DNA of 64,000 nt from Pirellulales bacterium. Lineage in GTDB: Bacteria > Planctomycetota > Planctomycetia > Pirellulales > JACPPG01. Numbering within the stretch: position 1 is the first letter of the stretch; the number at the start of each line of letters is the position of its first letter. Below are positions 54,471 through 63,196 of this stretch, in pieces. The stretch spans positions 62,001-126,000 of the forward strand of contig DASYDW010000132.1 in the NCBI GenBank assembly GCA_036499395.1, given 5' to 3'. A program made the position numbers and the translations under genes. Below the pieces are notes generated by a model. That model searched no databases and was not told where the DNA came from. It was given only the letters and a program-made list of their open reading frames with translations.

Positions 54471-56162
54471 ATGGCCAAGTCAAAAACTGTCGCGTCGAAC
54501 GGAGGCACAGCGCCTTCGGGCTCAAACACTCTGTATTACGGCGACAACCTTGACGTCCTACGTAGGTATATCGATGACGAATCGGTGGACCTCATCTATC
54601 TTGATCCGCCATTCAAAAGCAATCAGGACTACAACGTCCTTTTTGCTGAGCAGGACGGCAGCCGTTCGGCCGCGCAGATTCGCGCCTTCGAAGATACGTG
54701 GCGCTGGGACGCTTCAGCGGCCGCAGCGTTCGAACTTGTAGTTGAGAGTGGTGGCAAGTTATCCGAGATCCTGCAAGCGTGTCGACTGTTTTTAGGAAAT
54801 AACGACATGCTTGCCTATCTCTGCATGATGGCTCCGCGATTGTCGGAGCTTCATCGTGTACTGAGGGAGACAGGGTCCATCTATTTGCATTGTGATTCGA
54901 CTGCCAGCCATTATCTCAAGCTATTGATGGATGCAGTCTTTGGGCCATCGTCCTTTCGGAACGAAGTGATTTGGCAGCGTACGTCGGCTCATAACGATCC
55001 TCAGCGATATGGAAGAGTTCACGATACGATCTTGTTTTTTACCAAGAGCAAGAGATATACGTGGAATCCGCAGTATGAGCCACCAGATGATGCATTCTTC
55101 GCCGCGCACGATTTCGATACCGACGCGGACGGTCGCAAGTATCGCAAGAGAGATTTAAGCGCCCCTGCACATGGCAGGGATTCTGGTCAGTTTGAGTGGG
55201 AGGGGAAGTGTCCGCCGAGCGGCCGGATGTGGAGCTATACAAAAGAGAATATGGAGCGGCTACAGGCAGAAGGAAGAATCGTATACACAAAAACGGGCAT
55301 GCCTCGATTGAAGATCTATGTTGATGACCTAAAAGGCGTCTCGTACCAAGATGTCTGGGCGAGCCCGAAACTGTGGCTAAATTCTGCAGCTACAGAGCGC
55401 CTTGGATATCCGACTCAGAAGCCGGAATCATTGCTAGAGCGATTAATACTCTCAAGCAGCAATACGGGAGATGTTATCCTTGATCCATTTTGCGGCTGCG
55501 GAACCGCTGTAGCAGCGGCAAATAGGCTTCATCGTCATTGGGTCGGAATTGACATTACGCATCTAGCTATCACTCTGATAAAGCATCGGCTCGTAACGTC
55601 GTTTAGTGGCCCTGCAGAGTTCAACGTGGTAGGCGAGCCAATTTCACTGCCTGATGCCGAGACCCTCGCAAATTCTGATCCATACCAATTCCAGTGGTGG
55701 GCTCTTGGATTAGCAGGTGCGCGACCTACAGAGCAAAAGAAGGGGGCGGATAAAGGCATTGATGGGCGATTGTATTTTCATGATGAAGGCGAATCTGGCA
55801 AAACCAAGCAGGTCGTCTTTTCTGTCAAGGCCGGGAAGTTAACTGTCAGTCAATTGCGCGACTTGCGTGGAGTGATGGATCGCGAAAAAGCTGCGATTGG
55901 TGTTATGATCTCAATGCAGGAACCGACGCGACAGATGCGAACCGAAGCTGCTACGGCCGGTTTCTACGAGTCTCCTTGGAATCGCGAGAAATATCCTCGT
56001 CTACAATTATTAACCGTCGGCCAGTTACTTGATGGGTTACGAGTTCAATTACCTCCTACTCGCGATCAGCGAACATTCAAACCAGCCCCAAAGCCTCGCA
56101 AAAAGCTTGCCGACTCGAAGCGCGCTCAGAAGAAGCTCGACTTTGGATCATCGGCAGGATAG
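54471..56162 (+). CDS. DNA methyltransferase fused to Mrr-like nuclease domain
   Basis: 563 residues, ATG 54471. Beta-class DNA methyltransferase order: motif IV DPPF (45-48, in VDLIYLDPPFKSN) comes first, and motif I DPFCGCGTA (about 338-346) near the end of that domain, with GIDITHLAITL after it. It methylates adenine-N6 or cytosine-N4. The last 150 residues hold GADKGIDGRLYF (about 420-432) and QVVFSVKAGKLTVSQLRDL (about 446-464), the D...x-x-K pattern of Mrr/PD-(D/E)xK restriction domains, here with SVK instead of E/QxK. It is thus a single-chain modification-restriction candidate. Lower GC than surrounding genes suggests recent transfer. Confidence 0.85.
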   Translation: MAKSKTVASNGGTAPSGSNTLYYGDNLDVLRRYIDDESVDLIYLDPPFKSNQDYNVLFAEQDGSRSAAQIRAFEDTWRWDASAAAAFELVVESGGKLSEILQACRLFLGNNDMLAYLCMMAPRLSELHRVLRETGSIYLHCDSTASHYLKLLMDAVFGPSSFRNEVIWQRTSAHNDPQRYGRVHDTILFFTKSKRYTWNPQYEPPDDAFFAAHDFDTDADGRKYRKRDLSAPAHGRDSGQFEWEGKCPPSGRMWSYTKENMERLQAEGRIVYTKTGMPRLKIYVDDLKGVSYQDVWASPKLWLNSAATERLGYPTQKPESLLERLILSSSNTGDVILDPFCGCGTAVAAANRLHRHWVGIDITHLAITLIKHRLVTSFSGPAEFNVVGEPISLPDAETLANSDPYQFQWWALGLAGARPTEQKKGADKGIDGRLYFHDEGESGKTKQVVFSVKAGKLTVSQLRDLRGVMDREKAAIGVMISMQEPTRQMRTEAATAGFYESPWNREKYPRLQLLTVGQLLDGLRVQLPPTRDQRTFKPAPKPRKKLADSKRAQKKLDFGSSAG

Positions 56163-56204
56163 CCACTAGCGCATGGGCATGGCCAACTGATTGAGGCGAA
56201 TATC

Positions 56205-56399
56205 GTGAATCATTCTTCAATCCGCCGCGGTCTTCAAATCGCATCCGTGGCGATTATGGTTCTCCTCGGAATCACCGTCGGCTGGACCGCCCTTCATGGC
56301 CTGACCATGTCCAGCATCGCGACGACTGGGACGCTTCTCGGCGCCCTGATTGCTGTCCTGATCGCGCTGAGGGATAGGAGGCCGGGGCAAGTGTCCTGA
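56205..56399 (+). CDS. small membrane protein
   Basis: 64 residues from GTG 56205, with GAGG 8 bases upstream. Two predicted helices: IASVAIMVLLGITVGW and IATTGTLLGALIAVLIALR. Size and topology match small phage holins or class I holin-like proteins, but no family is recognised. It lies 42 bp after the methyltransferase stop. Confidence 0.5.
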   Translation: MNHSSIRRGLQIASVAIMVLLGITVGWTALHGLTMSSIATTGTLLGALIAVLIALRDRRPGQVS

Positions 56400-57001
56400 G
56401 GGCTGTCGACACCTGCCGGCCGCCGCCGGCTTATAGAAGCTGTCTCGACAAAGGCCACTATTGCCGCGGACGTTAACGGCGGCCATTTTCGAACACTGGC
56501 TGTGGCGCGTGCTTTCAGCCAGGCCGGTCGGTTTGGTCACGCTGCCGTGTGGCCTTTTTCATGCGCCACATTCGCGATCCGGCACTTTTTAATCGGAGCG
56601 GTGTTCAACCCATACATCCTGGCGCCACGAGTGCCAGGCTGATCGTCGGATGGTACCCCGAACGCTGTCCGACGGTCTTTTTTTTTGCGCTCGCCGCTCA
56701 GTTGTTGCCGTCCAGGCTCCCGGCAGCGTTTTCATGCGCCGGCCTTAACTCACGGCGAGCCCGTGCAAATGCCGATAAATCCCATGACTCTAGACCGTGT
56801 TAGGGATGGCACGAATCTAGGGCACTGGCCGCAGCGACACCCCAAGGCGCTACGGCCTTCTTCGTGCGCCGATCCTGCTCTCGACCTCGCCACGCCGCGC
56901 CTGCCGCGTCCGAGAGGGCTTGGACAGCCCATTGCCGACTTGCTGGCAGGTCCTGGGGCCTCAGATTCCAGTGCCCCATCTTCCCCGACGATAGACCGAA
57001 C
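56400..57001. other. gene-poor region with repeated hairpins
   Basis: 602 bp without a gene. Holds three similar hairpins in which TTTTCATGCGCC or TTCGTGCGCC is the loop and right arm: TGTGGC/GCCACA (56548-56570), CCGGC/GCCGG (56720-56742), and GGCGC/GCGCC near 56846-56870. Looks like decayed or regulatory phage DNA. Confidence 0.4.
56645..56686 (+). terminator. possible rho-independent terminator
   Basis: Stem GTCGGA (56645-56650) and TCCGAC (56668-56673) with a 17-base loop, then GGTC and nine T (56678-56686). The long loop makes it a weak terminator; it lies about 250 bp after the small membrane gene. Confidence 0.4.
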
Positions 57002-57271
57002 TCACGGCCGCTTCGAGTATTCCTTGAGCGTGAGTGATTTGTCGCCATTTTTATCGCGCATCTGGAATTGCTTTTTTGCTTTGGCCGCGGCCTTGCCGGC
57101 TTTCTCGCCGACGAATTCACTCTCGGTCAACAAGTTGTCCCGATTGGCGTCGAGCTTTGAAAATGCGCGTTCTTCGAATTGCGCACTTGGGCCGGCCTGT
57201 GCTTCCATAGTGTAGCCAACGCACATTGCAAAAATGGTCGTCGTCAATATCCCGGAGAGCATTACTTGCAC
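57002..57271 (-). CDS. secreted EF-hand protein
   Basis: 89 residues from GTG 57271, with GAGGAA 6 bases upstream; ATG at 57262 is possible. Signal peptide (LSGILTTTIFAMCVGYTM) then two EF-hand loops: DANRDNLLTESEF (about 41-53) and DKNGDKSLTLKEY (about 72-84), with the usual Asp/Asn/Glu at positions 1, 3, 5 and 12. A lysine-rich helix separates them. A small calcium-binding exported protein; common in planctomycetes. Confidence 0.8.
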   Translation of the reverse strand: MQVMLSGILTTTIFAMCVGYTMEAQAGPSAQFEERAFSKLDANRDNLLTESEFVGEKAGKAAAKAKKQFQMRDKNGDKSLTLKEYSKRP

Positions 57272-57792
57272 GATAGATTCCTCGAACGCTGGTGAGGGAT
57301 TGAGGGCGAAGTTCTCTCAACCGACGGTATCAAATCCCTTCATCTGGTACGAACAAATTGCAGCACACCTCTCAAAACCGGCAGCGAAGACACTTGGACG
57401 GGATCCGCTGAGTGTTTAAGTCCAATCCGCTTGCTCGCTCAATCGAACTCGCTACCTTTGGAAGGACGCCGCGCTTCCGACGGGAGGTCGGCGAGGGCCG
57501 CCAGGTAGGGCCCACTTGGCGGTCCGTTCTTTGCTCATACGATCTTTGCGGCCACTTGGCTTCCTCCAAGACGGCCGTCACGGCCCGCGGACGTTGCTCT
57601 GGACGGGCGTCGCGCGGGCCATTTCTCAGGTCGTCGGAATTTTAGGCCGTCACTTCGTTTCTAATCGCCATCTTTCTGGTCGCGATTCAACCGCCCGGAT
57701 CATTCTTCCTCCATCGCGGTGGTCGATGTCCGGCGTGGCGCGACGTTTGCTTAGTGGCCGGAAGAGCGTTTACGAGCAAATGGACGGGCACT
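57272..57792. other. gene-poor region
   Basis: 521 bp without a convincing gene. GC-rich with a repeated CCACTTGGC word (57506 and 57551 regions). Promoter for the minus-strand EF-hand gene should be at its left edge. Nothing else recognised. Confidence 0.35.
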
Positions 57793-58044
57793 ATGACTCA
57801 GCACAGTCAGACCATCAAGATCGACGGCATTCGTTATTCGGCCATCGTAGAGCGCTTTGGGGCCGACTGTTTCGCGTCCTGGCGGTGCCATCATTGCCGC
57901 GGTAATGCGAGCGGGATGCAGCGTGAAAGGTCCGCAGAGGCGGCAACGGCAGCGATGATGATCGGACTGTGGGACCATCACGATTCCTGCCATGTGCAAG
58001 TTACCGAGCCACCGTTGGCCCCAGTTTTTGCCGCCTTGGGGTAA
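57793..58044 (+). CDS. small Cys/His-containing hypothetical protein
   Basis: 83 residues from ATG 57793; an upstream start at 57754 in frame is possible. IKIDGIRYSAIVERFGADCF is a small beta unit, then WRCHHCRG and HHDSCHV give a CxxC...HxxxCH-like set that could bind zinc. No family recognised. It ends 27 bp before the next gene start, so the two may be cotranscribed. Confidence 0.45.
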   Translation: MTQHSQTIKIDGIRYSAIVERFGADCFASWRCHHCRGNASGMQRERSAEAATAAMMIGLWDHHDSCHVQVTEPPLAPVFAALG

Positions 58045-58071
58045 GGCGCAACTGAAATCGGAGATTCTCAA

Positions 58072-58440
58072 ATGTTCCGATCATGCCTGCTTCTCCTGTT
58101 GTTCGTGGGCTGCTGTCCAGCTATCTCGCTCGCAGTTCAGCCTGCGGTTGAGAACACTGATACTGGCCGTGCTATGGGGCGCTTGGGAGCGGACTGGCGC
58201 TATGTGTATTACCATGGGCGCCATTGGTATTGGATGCCGAACCAGACCTGGAGAGTTTGGACAGTCGCTGGCTGGGCTGCTCCTGAATCTGCATCGATTT
58301 CCGGTGTGCGACACTACACCAACTACGCGCCTTCAGATTCGGGCACGTTTCGGACGTTCGTGCCGATGGGCTCGAGTTTCGGGGCTGGCGGCGGCGGGGC
58401 AGGCCCGGCTATGGCGAACGAGCACTTTCTGGCCCGTTGA
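58072..58440 (+). CDS. small secreted hypothetical protein
   Basis: 122 residues from ATG 58072, with GGAG upstream. Signal peptide (CLLLLLFVGCCPAISLAV); a lipobox-like GCC is in it. The mature part is aromatic-rich (DWRYVYYHGRHWYWMPNQTW), which often binds sugars or membranes, and ends in a Gly-rich stretch. No known family. Confidence 0.6.
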   Translation: MFRSCLLLLLFVGCCPAISLAVQPAVENTDTGRAMGRLGADWRYVYYHGRHWYWMPNQTWRVWTVAGWAAPESASISGVRHYTNYAPSDSGTFRTFVPMGSSFGAGGGGAGPAMANEHFLAR

Positions 58441-58660
58441 CGCTCCCGTCCCCTGCTTTGGCTCGAAGAGCTGTGTCTGGAGATGTCAACTGCTTCAAGC
58501 ATTGGCTCCTTACGTCGAGAATAGGGCCACAACCACCATAAGCTGTCCTCTGCGAAGCTTCGACGCATTACCAAATTTGTCGGAACGCTGGCTAGCAATA
58601 GCTCATTAGTCCAGTATCTCCAAGCCGTTCGCGTTGAGACGTCCGAAACCCTGCAGAACC

Positions 58661-59068
58661 ATGTCCACAGCCACCATCAACAAGCAAGCCGAGAAACGTG
58701 TTGCATCGTTCGAGAAAATGGCCGACAGCCTTATCGCCAAAATGGAACACGACACGAGCGTGCGCTACAACCAGATGCCAACACGGGATTCCGCCCGGCT
58801 CCTGACGGTCTCCCAGGCCGCCGTGTGGCTGAATCTCTCACGGCCGACGGTCTATCAACTCTGCGAGCGGAAACAGATCGAGTACTTCCGACTCGGGGCC
58901 GGCAAGCGTGGCATTCGCATCGACGCCAAGGAACTTGATGCCTTCCTTGAACGCCGTCGTGTGCAGCGACACGAACTGCCTCCAGAAAAGGCACGCAGAG
59001 CGCGCAGCAAGGCCGCTAACCCGCTCCGGCTCGTCCACCTGTCAATGCCTGACCCGTGGCCATCCTAG
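58661..59068 (+). CDS. excisionase-like HTH_17 protein, third in accessory region
   Basis: 135 residues from ATG 58661; the frame is open from 58634. N-terminal helix (INKQAEKRVASFEKMADSLI) precedes the HTH_17 unit LTVSQAAVWLNLSRPTVYQLCERKQ and IRIDAKELDAFLERR. A basic tail (KARRARSKAA) follows. Similar to the protein at 47432-47713 in the HTH (TVAQAAKLLNMSRPGIY versus TVSQAAVWLNLSRPTVY), so these may serve related elements. No integrase gene is adjacent. Confidence 0.75.
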   Translation: MSTATINKQAEKRVASFEKMADSLIAKMEHDTSVRYNQMPTRDSARLLTVSQAAVWLNLSRPTVYQLCERKQIEYFRLGAGKRGIRIDAKELDAFLERRRVQRHELPPEKARRARSKAANPLRLVHLSMPDPWPS

Positions 59069-59170
59069 CCATCTGACGCGATCTGGACGGCCTTCTTGAG
59101 TGCGGCCGTGCGCTGGTCCAGGTGGCCGGAATGCCGATGGGCAACTCGGTGAGATGTCAACGCGGCAGTT

Positions 59171-59716
59171 TCAGCTTGTCAGTTCGTTCGATAAGGCGTC
59201 TGACGGATCCAAAGCGCTAGCAGGAAGTTCGCTAACTGCGGCGCGAATGATTGCCTCCAGTTCGGCGTCTGTCATCTTTTTGACGTCGCCTTCGTGCTTC
59301 TGGCGGATAGGGCCACCCTCCGGACCGCTCAGTTCGTGTCTTGACATCTTGCCGAAATCGTGCGGCCGTCGGCGTTCGAGCATCCAAGCTGCCGCCTGCC
59401 ATGACTCAGTCGCAAATGCCTGAATCGTTTTGATGTTCTTGTCGATCGGTACACTCTCGGCAGTCCGAACGCGCTCCGCAAATTGCATGTATTTCGTATC
59501 TCGCGCACTCGGGACTTTGCCTTCTGATTCACACGCCTCGACAAGGACGTCGGCCTTCGCAAGTGACTGGTAAAAGCAGGAGAGGGGAACTCCCGCCAGG
59601 TCACACGCAGTCCGTTGCGAATGGCCTTCGCTAAGCGCGACCAACAATGCCTGAAGCTTTTTAGGCCATCGGATAAACCAAGGTTTACGACCCACGGGCA
59701 AACTTCCTTGTGCCAT
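59171..59716 (-). CDS. terminase small subunit-like / phage HTH protein
   Basis: 181 residues, ATG 59716 with AAGGGA upstream. N-terminal HTH of terminase small-subunit type (LVALSEGHSQRTACDLAGVPL, about 24-44), then IQAFATESWQAAAWMLERRRPHDFGKM and ELSGPEGGPI, which closely follow the pattern seen at the end of many small terminases and related packaging proteins. It is the last gene of the minus-strand phage run, an unusual place because terminases normally open the module; no large subunit is in the window. Confidence 0.6.
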   Translation of the reverse strand: MAQGSLPVGRKPWFIRWPKKLQALLVALSEGHSQRTACDLAGVPLSCFYQSLAKADVLVEACESEGKVPSARDTKYMQFAERVRTAESVPIDKNIKTIQAFATESWQAAAWMLERRRPHDFGKMSRHELSGPEGGPIRQKHEGDVKKMTDAELEAIIRAAVSELPASALDPSDALSNELTS

Positions 59717-59752
59717 CTTGCGATCCCTTCGGACAAATAACGAAGTTCTGCG

Positions 59753-60619
59753 CTAGCCGTTGTAGCCGAACAGTTGATCGAATGAGGTACTGGCGTATGG
59801 TGGGGCGCCACCGATGGTCGCCTTAATCGTAAACCAGTCTCCGCGCGCCGGGTCGTAGAACTTGTTCCAGCCCTTGTTGTTTATCGAGAACGAGTACTCC
59901 AGGTCGTAGAGTCCGGAGTTACTGTCGTCGAATTGGAACTGGCGGTTCTTGTTCATTCCCAGGAACAGCACAGTGCCGGCAGCCCTTCCAATAAAGGTCG
60001 ATGTGTTGACCTTGCCGCGGGCGTTTTCGACCGTGATATCTGGTGGCTGCGCAACTCGCGACCAGTTGGCCACGATCTGCCCGGTTGGAATTATCATGCC
60101 GGCAGCTACGTCATCAGGCAGCGGCTGACTGTTGCTGGTCCATACCCAAGTGCGACCGGGCAGTGTCTGATACTCGACCCCGAGTGTTTCCCGGATCGAC
60201 AGGTATGTGCCATCGGGGATGTTCGGGCGGTTCTGGTCCTGATTCAGGTCCATCGTCTTGTATTGCGCCGTGACCATCGCACCGACCCCTTCGTAGGTCG
60301 AGGCGGTAGTTCCAAGCGTCAATTCCGTGTCGCCGTCCGGCGAGTCGCCATCAAACGGCTCGACGTCGATCTGATTGACGATCAGATATTGCAACCCCGG
60401 CGCGGTGAGCGGGTTGACGAAGTTCGGCACCCCCGCGACGAACTCGATCACGCCCAGCAGTTCCCGGCAGAGGGCGTTAGCGTCGGACCAATTGCAGCGC
60501 AGGATGCGGGTCGCATACATGCCGGTGCCGCGCTGGAATCCGAACTTCGGCGAACGCGGCATTTCTTCGTAGCCGATGCCGTAATAGGGCGTACGCGATT
60601 GGAATTGGTACTTGCCCAT
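59753..60619 (-). CDS. phage structural (tail) protein, probable
   Basis: 288 residues, ATG 60619 with AGGATG-like site. Beta-rich, many Asn/Gly/Thr turns, with RTPYYGIGYEEMPRSPKFG near the start and YDLEYSFSINNKGWNKFYD near the end. Composition and place directly after the tape-measure gene on the minus strand suggest a distal-tail or tail-associated protein. No family recognised, so the role is inferred from context. Confidence 0.6.
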   Translation of the reverse strand: MGKYQFQSRTPYYGIGYEEMPRSPKFGFQRGTGMYATRILRCNWSDANALCRELLGVIEFVAGVPNFVNPLTAPGLQYLIVNQIDVEPFDGDSPDGDTELTLGTTASTYEGVGAMVTAQYKTMDLNQDQNRPNIPDGTYLSIRETLGVEYQTLPGRTWVWTSNSQPLPDDVAAGMIIPTGQIVANWSRVAQPPDITVENARGKVNTSTFIGRAAGTVLFLGMNKNRQFQFDDSNSGLYDLEYSFSINNKGWNKFYDPARGDWFTIKATIGGAPPYASTSFDQLFGYNG

Positions 60620-60705
60620 TTACGGACGCATCCTTGTGATTTGCTCAATGTTGGCGATTTTGATGGCCTGTCGAAACCTGGCCGGTGTCATAACTGGCAT
60701 AGTGA

Positions 60706-62568
60706 CTATGGGCCAATGTATTTGAGAGGCGCGACCGCTTCCTTGACGCCAGCCGCGGTAAGCTGGTTCTTATTCATGTTCTCAAGCGCCGCGACCATTC
60801 TGTCGCGTTTCTCGTTCGCTTCTTTTTCTTGGGCCGCCTTGAGGATTCCTTCCTGGATTGTCCTCGAAAAATCTTCCAATCCCATGCGGCGCATCTCGTG
60901 AAGGGGTTTCTTGTCGGCGAGAATGTTATCGGCTTGATCCCCCGCTGCCTTATGGCGAGCGGCGGCGGCTTCAGTCGCTGAAAGTCCTCCTACTTTGCCT
61001 TCCAACGCGGCAATCTCTTTCATGCGTTCCAGGAATTTCCCTTGATCCCCTAGCGTCTCACGTCGAATCGCTTGCGAGCGTTTGATGGTCTCGGCCAGGT
61101 TGCCGCGGCCCGCATTGTCAAACTTGCCCTCTACGCCAAAAAACTTTTTGGCGTCTTCGCCGGCGAGCATTCCCTTGATGGCTGGATTATCAGGACGCCT
61201 TCCGGTACCTCCGCCGCCGAAAAGACCAGCGGCTACTTGTCGCTCCGCTTCCCGGGCTGCCGGGCTGAGTAGGTGCTGCATACGCGCTTGATTGCGTTGG
61301 CTTTGCAAGGCCAAGTCGCCACGCTGTTCTGGCGTGAGATTCGGATCTTGCATCTTCTTCCCAAGCTCCGCTTGCTGGCGCCGTAATAGGGCAACCTCGC
61401 GCAACCGTGCGCCGATCGTCGCGTAATGCTTGTCTTCCTGACTTTGTTTTGCGGACGACTTGGCAGTTTCTTCATTGACCTTCGCCGAAGCCTCTTGTGC
61501 GCCGGCAGCGGCGCTGGCTACCTTGTCGAAAGCTGCGCTGATTCCTGCAATGGCGATGGCAGCAGCAGCAGCACCGGCAATGAGCTTTGCCCACCCGGCC
61601 GGCCCGGACATGGCATTGAAGATTGCGGCACCCATCGATGCCGTCCTGAATGCTGACGATACCAATGCCAGCGCAGTCCGGAAGGCAACTACTCCGGCAG
61701 CCGCTTTGATAAACGAGCCACCCCATTCCCCGACAAATGAAATCGCCTGCACAATGTTGCCGACGAAGTCCACCAGCAGTGGCTTCATGGCGGTCGTGAA
61801 CTCGATCAGCGATTCCGTCTTGCCCTTGAGGTCGAAGTTCTTGACGATCGAGTCGCCGATCTCCTTCAAGGACATAGTGACATTGTCTTTGAGCGTGGAG
61901 TACAACCCCAGCAGCGTGTGGGACTGCTTCTCCATCATGCCGCCGTATTGCCCACCGTCTTTCGTGAGAATCTTGAAGGCAGCCGACAGGTCATCGAACG
62001 AAATCTTGCCGTCCTGCGCTAAATCCAGCACTGCCGAATTGGCTACCTGAAAATGCTCAGCCAGCGCAGCAATCACCGGGATACCGCGATTGGCGAACTG
62101 CATGAGATCCCTCGTCATCACGCGGCCCTGCGCCAGTGACGTGCCAAATAGATACGTGATCTCACCCAGCGGCGCGCCTACCCCCGAGGCGATATCTCCG
62201 ATCATGCGGAGATTCGCCATGATCTCTTTTTGCTGGAAGCCGTAAGCCAGAAGTTGCTTGCCGGCTTGCGCCACTTCAGGAAATTCAAATGGCGTCGTAG
62301 CAGCAAACTGAAATAGGTCGGCCATCGTCTCTTTGGCGAGACTGGCGCTGTGTAGCATCGTGGTGAAAGCCACGTCAAGCTGCTCGAACTGGCTGGAAAT
62401 CTGGATTGATTTACCGAGTCCGAATAGGCCCCCGCCTGCCCCAAACATCGCAGCCGCCGCGCCACCGACGCGCAGCAGAGAGGTATGCACGGCATTGAGT
62501 TGATTGTTTACGTTGGCGGCGCCATTCGCGCTGATCTGCACAAACAGTTCTGCAAGTTTGAATCCCAT
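60706..62568 (-). CDS. phage tail tape-measure protein
   Basis: 620 residues from ATG 62568, with AGGAGGGG upstream; the frame runs on to 62604. The N-terminal part reads FVQISANGAANVNNQLNAV, then FEQLDVAFTTML and TPFEFPEVAQAGKQLLAYGF, typical of TP901-like tape-measure proteins. Several hydrophobic Ala-rich segments lie at 340-400. A coiled-coil, Lys/Glu-rich half follows (about 400-610). It is relatively short, so the tail would be short (about 90 nm by the usual 0.15 nm per residue rule). It sets tail length and joins DNA ejection. Confidence 0.85.
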   Translation of the reverse strand: MGFKLAELFVQISANGAANVNNQLNAVHTSLLRVGGAAAAMFGAGGGLFGLGKSIQISSQFEQLDVAFTTMLHSASLAKETMADLFQFAATTPFEFPEVAQAGKQLLAYGFQQKEIMANLRMIGDIASGVGAPLGEITYLFGTSLAQGRVMTRDLMQFANRGIPVIAALAEHFQVANSAVLDLAQDGKISFDDLSAAFKILTKDGGQYGGMMEKQSHTLLGLYSTLKDNVTMSLKEIGDSIVKNFDLKGKTESLIEFTTAMKPLLVDFVGNIVQAISFVGEWGGSFIKAAAGVVAFRTALALVSSAFRTASMGAAIFNAMSGPAGWAKLIAGAAAAAIAIAGISAAFDKVASAAAGAQEASAKVNEETAKSSAKQSQEDKHYATIGARLREVALLRRQQAELGKKMQDPNLTPEQRGDLALQSQRNQARMQHLLSPAAREAERQVAAGLFGGGGTGRRPDNPAIKGMLAGEDAKKFFGVEGKFDNAGRGNLAETIKRSQAIRRETLGDQGKFLERMKEIAALEGKVGGLSATEAAAARHKAAGDQADNILADKKPLHEMRRMGLEDFSRTIQEGILKAAQEKEANEKRDRMVAALENMNKNQLTAAGVKEAVAPLKYIGP

Positions 62569-62600
62569 CTCTACGCCCCTCCTTGGGCTGCCTCGCGATG

Positions 62601-62990
62601 TCACATGCCGAAGGGCACTCGCAGTAGTTTTCTTGCAATTTCCTCGGCATCCATGCCCCGGATGAACTCGGCAACACTGTCTGGATCCGGGAACGTATCC
62701 GCATGGCGGTCACGCAATAGATCCCACAAAATCAGCGCCCGCGATTCGGGGTCCGTCAGCACGCAGTGATCTATCCGGGCGTTGACCTCAGCGCACTCGC
62801 GCTGTAGCTGGCGATAAACGCGATCGACGCCCTCCGCTGTTCCTGGCTCACTTTCCAGCAAAGCGAGAGCGCGATCCCGCATCACACCGTTCGCTATCTC
62901 GTTGCGGAACGCTTCGTAGTCGACTAGCAGGCACTCGTACGTACCGTTACCGAGCAAGATCGTTTGGTACTGCCGCTTGGTCTCGGTCAC
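62601..62990 (-). CDS. hypothetical phage protein before tape measure (tail chaperone position)
   Basis: 129 residues from GTG 62990, chosen because GTGA overlaps the TGA of the Cys-rich micro-ORF; TTG 62996 is the alternative. Largely helical: YEAFRNEIANGVMRDRALALLE, and VYRQLQRECAEVNARIDHCVL. It sits directly upstream of the tape-measure gene (32-bp gap), where tail assembly chaperones are normally encoded. No frameshift signal was identified. No family recognised. Confidence 0.6.
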   Translation of the reverse strand: MTETKRQYQTILLGNGTYECLLVDYEAFRNEIANGVMRDRALALLESEPGTAEGVDRVYRQLQRECAEVNARIDHCVLTDPESRALILWDLLRDRHADTFPDPDSVAEFIRGMDAEEIARKLLRVPFGM

Positions 62991-63121
62991 TTGCAACTTT
63001 CATGTTCAGCGCGCCGACATCGCGTGCTGCAGTAGAAGCAGGGATCAGTGCGATTGCCGCAGCCCGCGCACAGCCGCCGTGGTTGACCGGGCGTGTGGCC
63101 GTTGCGTTCATGGTCACTCAG
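62987..63121 (-). CDS. Cys-rich micro-protein (44 residues), CTG start
   Basis: 44 codons from CTG 63121, overlapping the previous micro-ORF stop as CTGA, and ending in a TGA that overlaps the next start as GTGA. Contains CAGC, CFYC, C and H/C residues (LCAGCGNRTDPCFYCSTRC in pieces), a treble-clef-like or zinc-ribbon pattern. No ATG or GTG is available in frame, so the non-standard start makes the call tentative; the two-sided overlaps and the ordered Cys spacing support it. Confidence 0.45.
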   Translation of the reverse strand: MSDHERNGHTPGQPRRLCAGCGNRTDPCFYCSTRCRRAEHESCK

Positions 63122-63189
63122 TAGACAAGGCCGACGCTTTCTAACTTGTCGTCGCGCAATTTGGTGGTTTTGTCGCCGGTGTCGCCCAT
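63118..63189 (-). CDS. micro-ORF (23 residues)
   Basis: ATG 63189, 7 bp after the stop of the preceding gene, to TGA 63118-63120. Charged peptide with GDTGDKTTKLRDDK. Its stop overlaps the CTG of the next micro-ORF. Too short to assign; it may act as a coupling leader. Confidence 0.3.
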   Translation of the reverse strand: MGDTGDKTTKLRDDKLESVGLVY

Positions 63190-63196
63190 CTGTTCG

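Noticed and set aside
57992..58609. 205-codon plus-strand frame overlapping the small secreted protein
   Set aside because: Shifted frame of the real gene at 58072-58440, which has a signal peptide and ribosome site.
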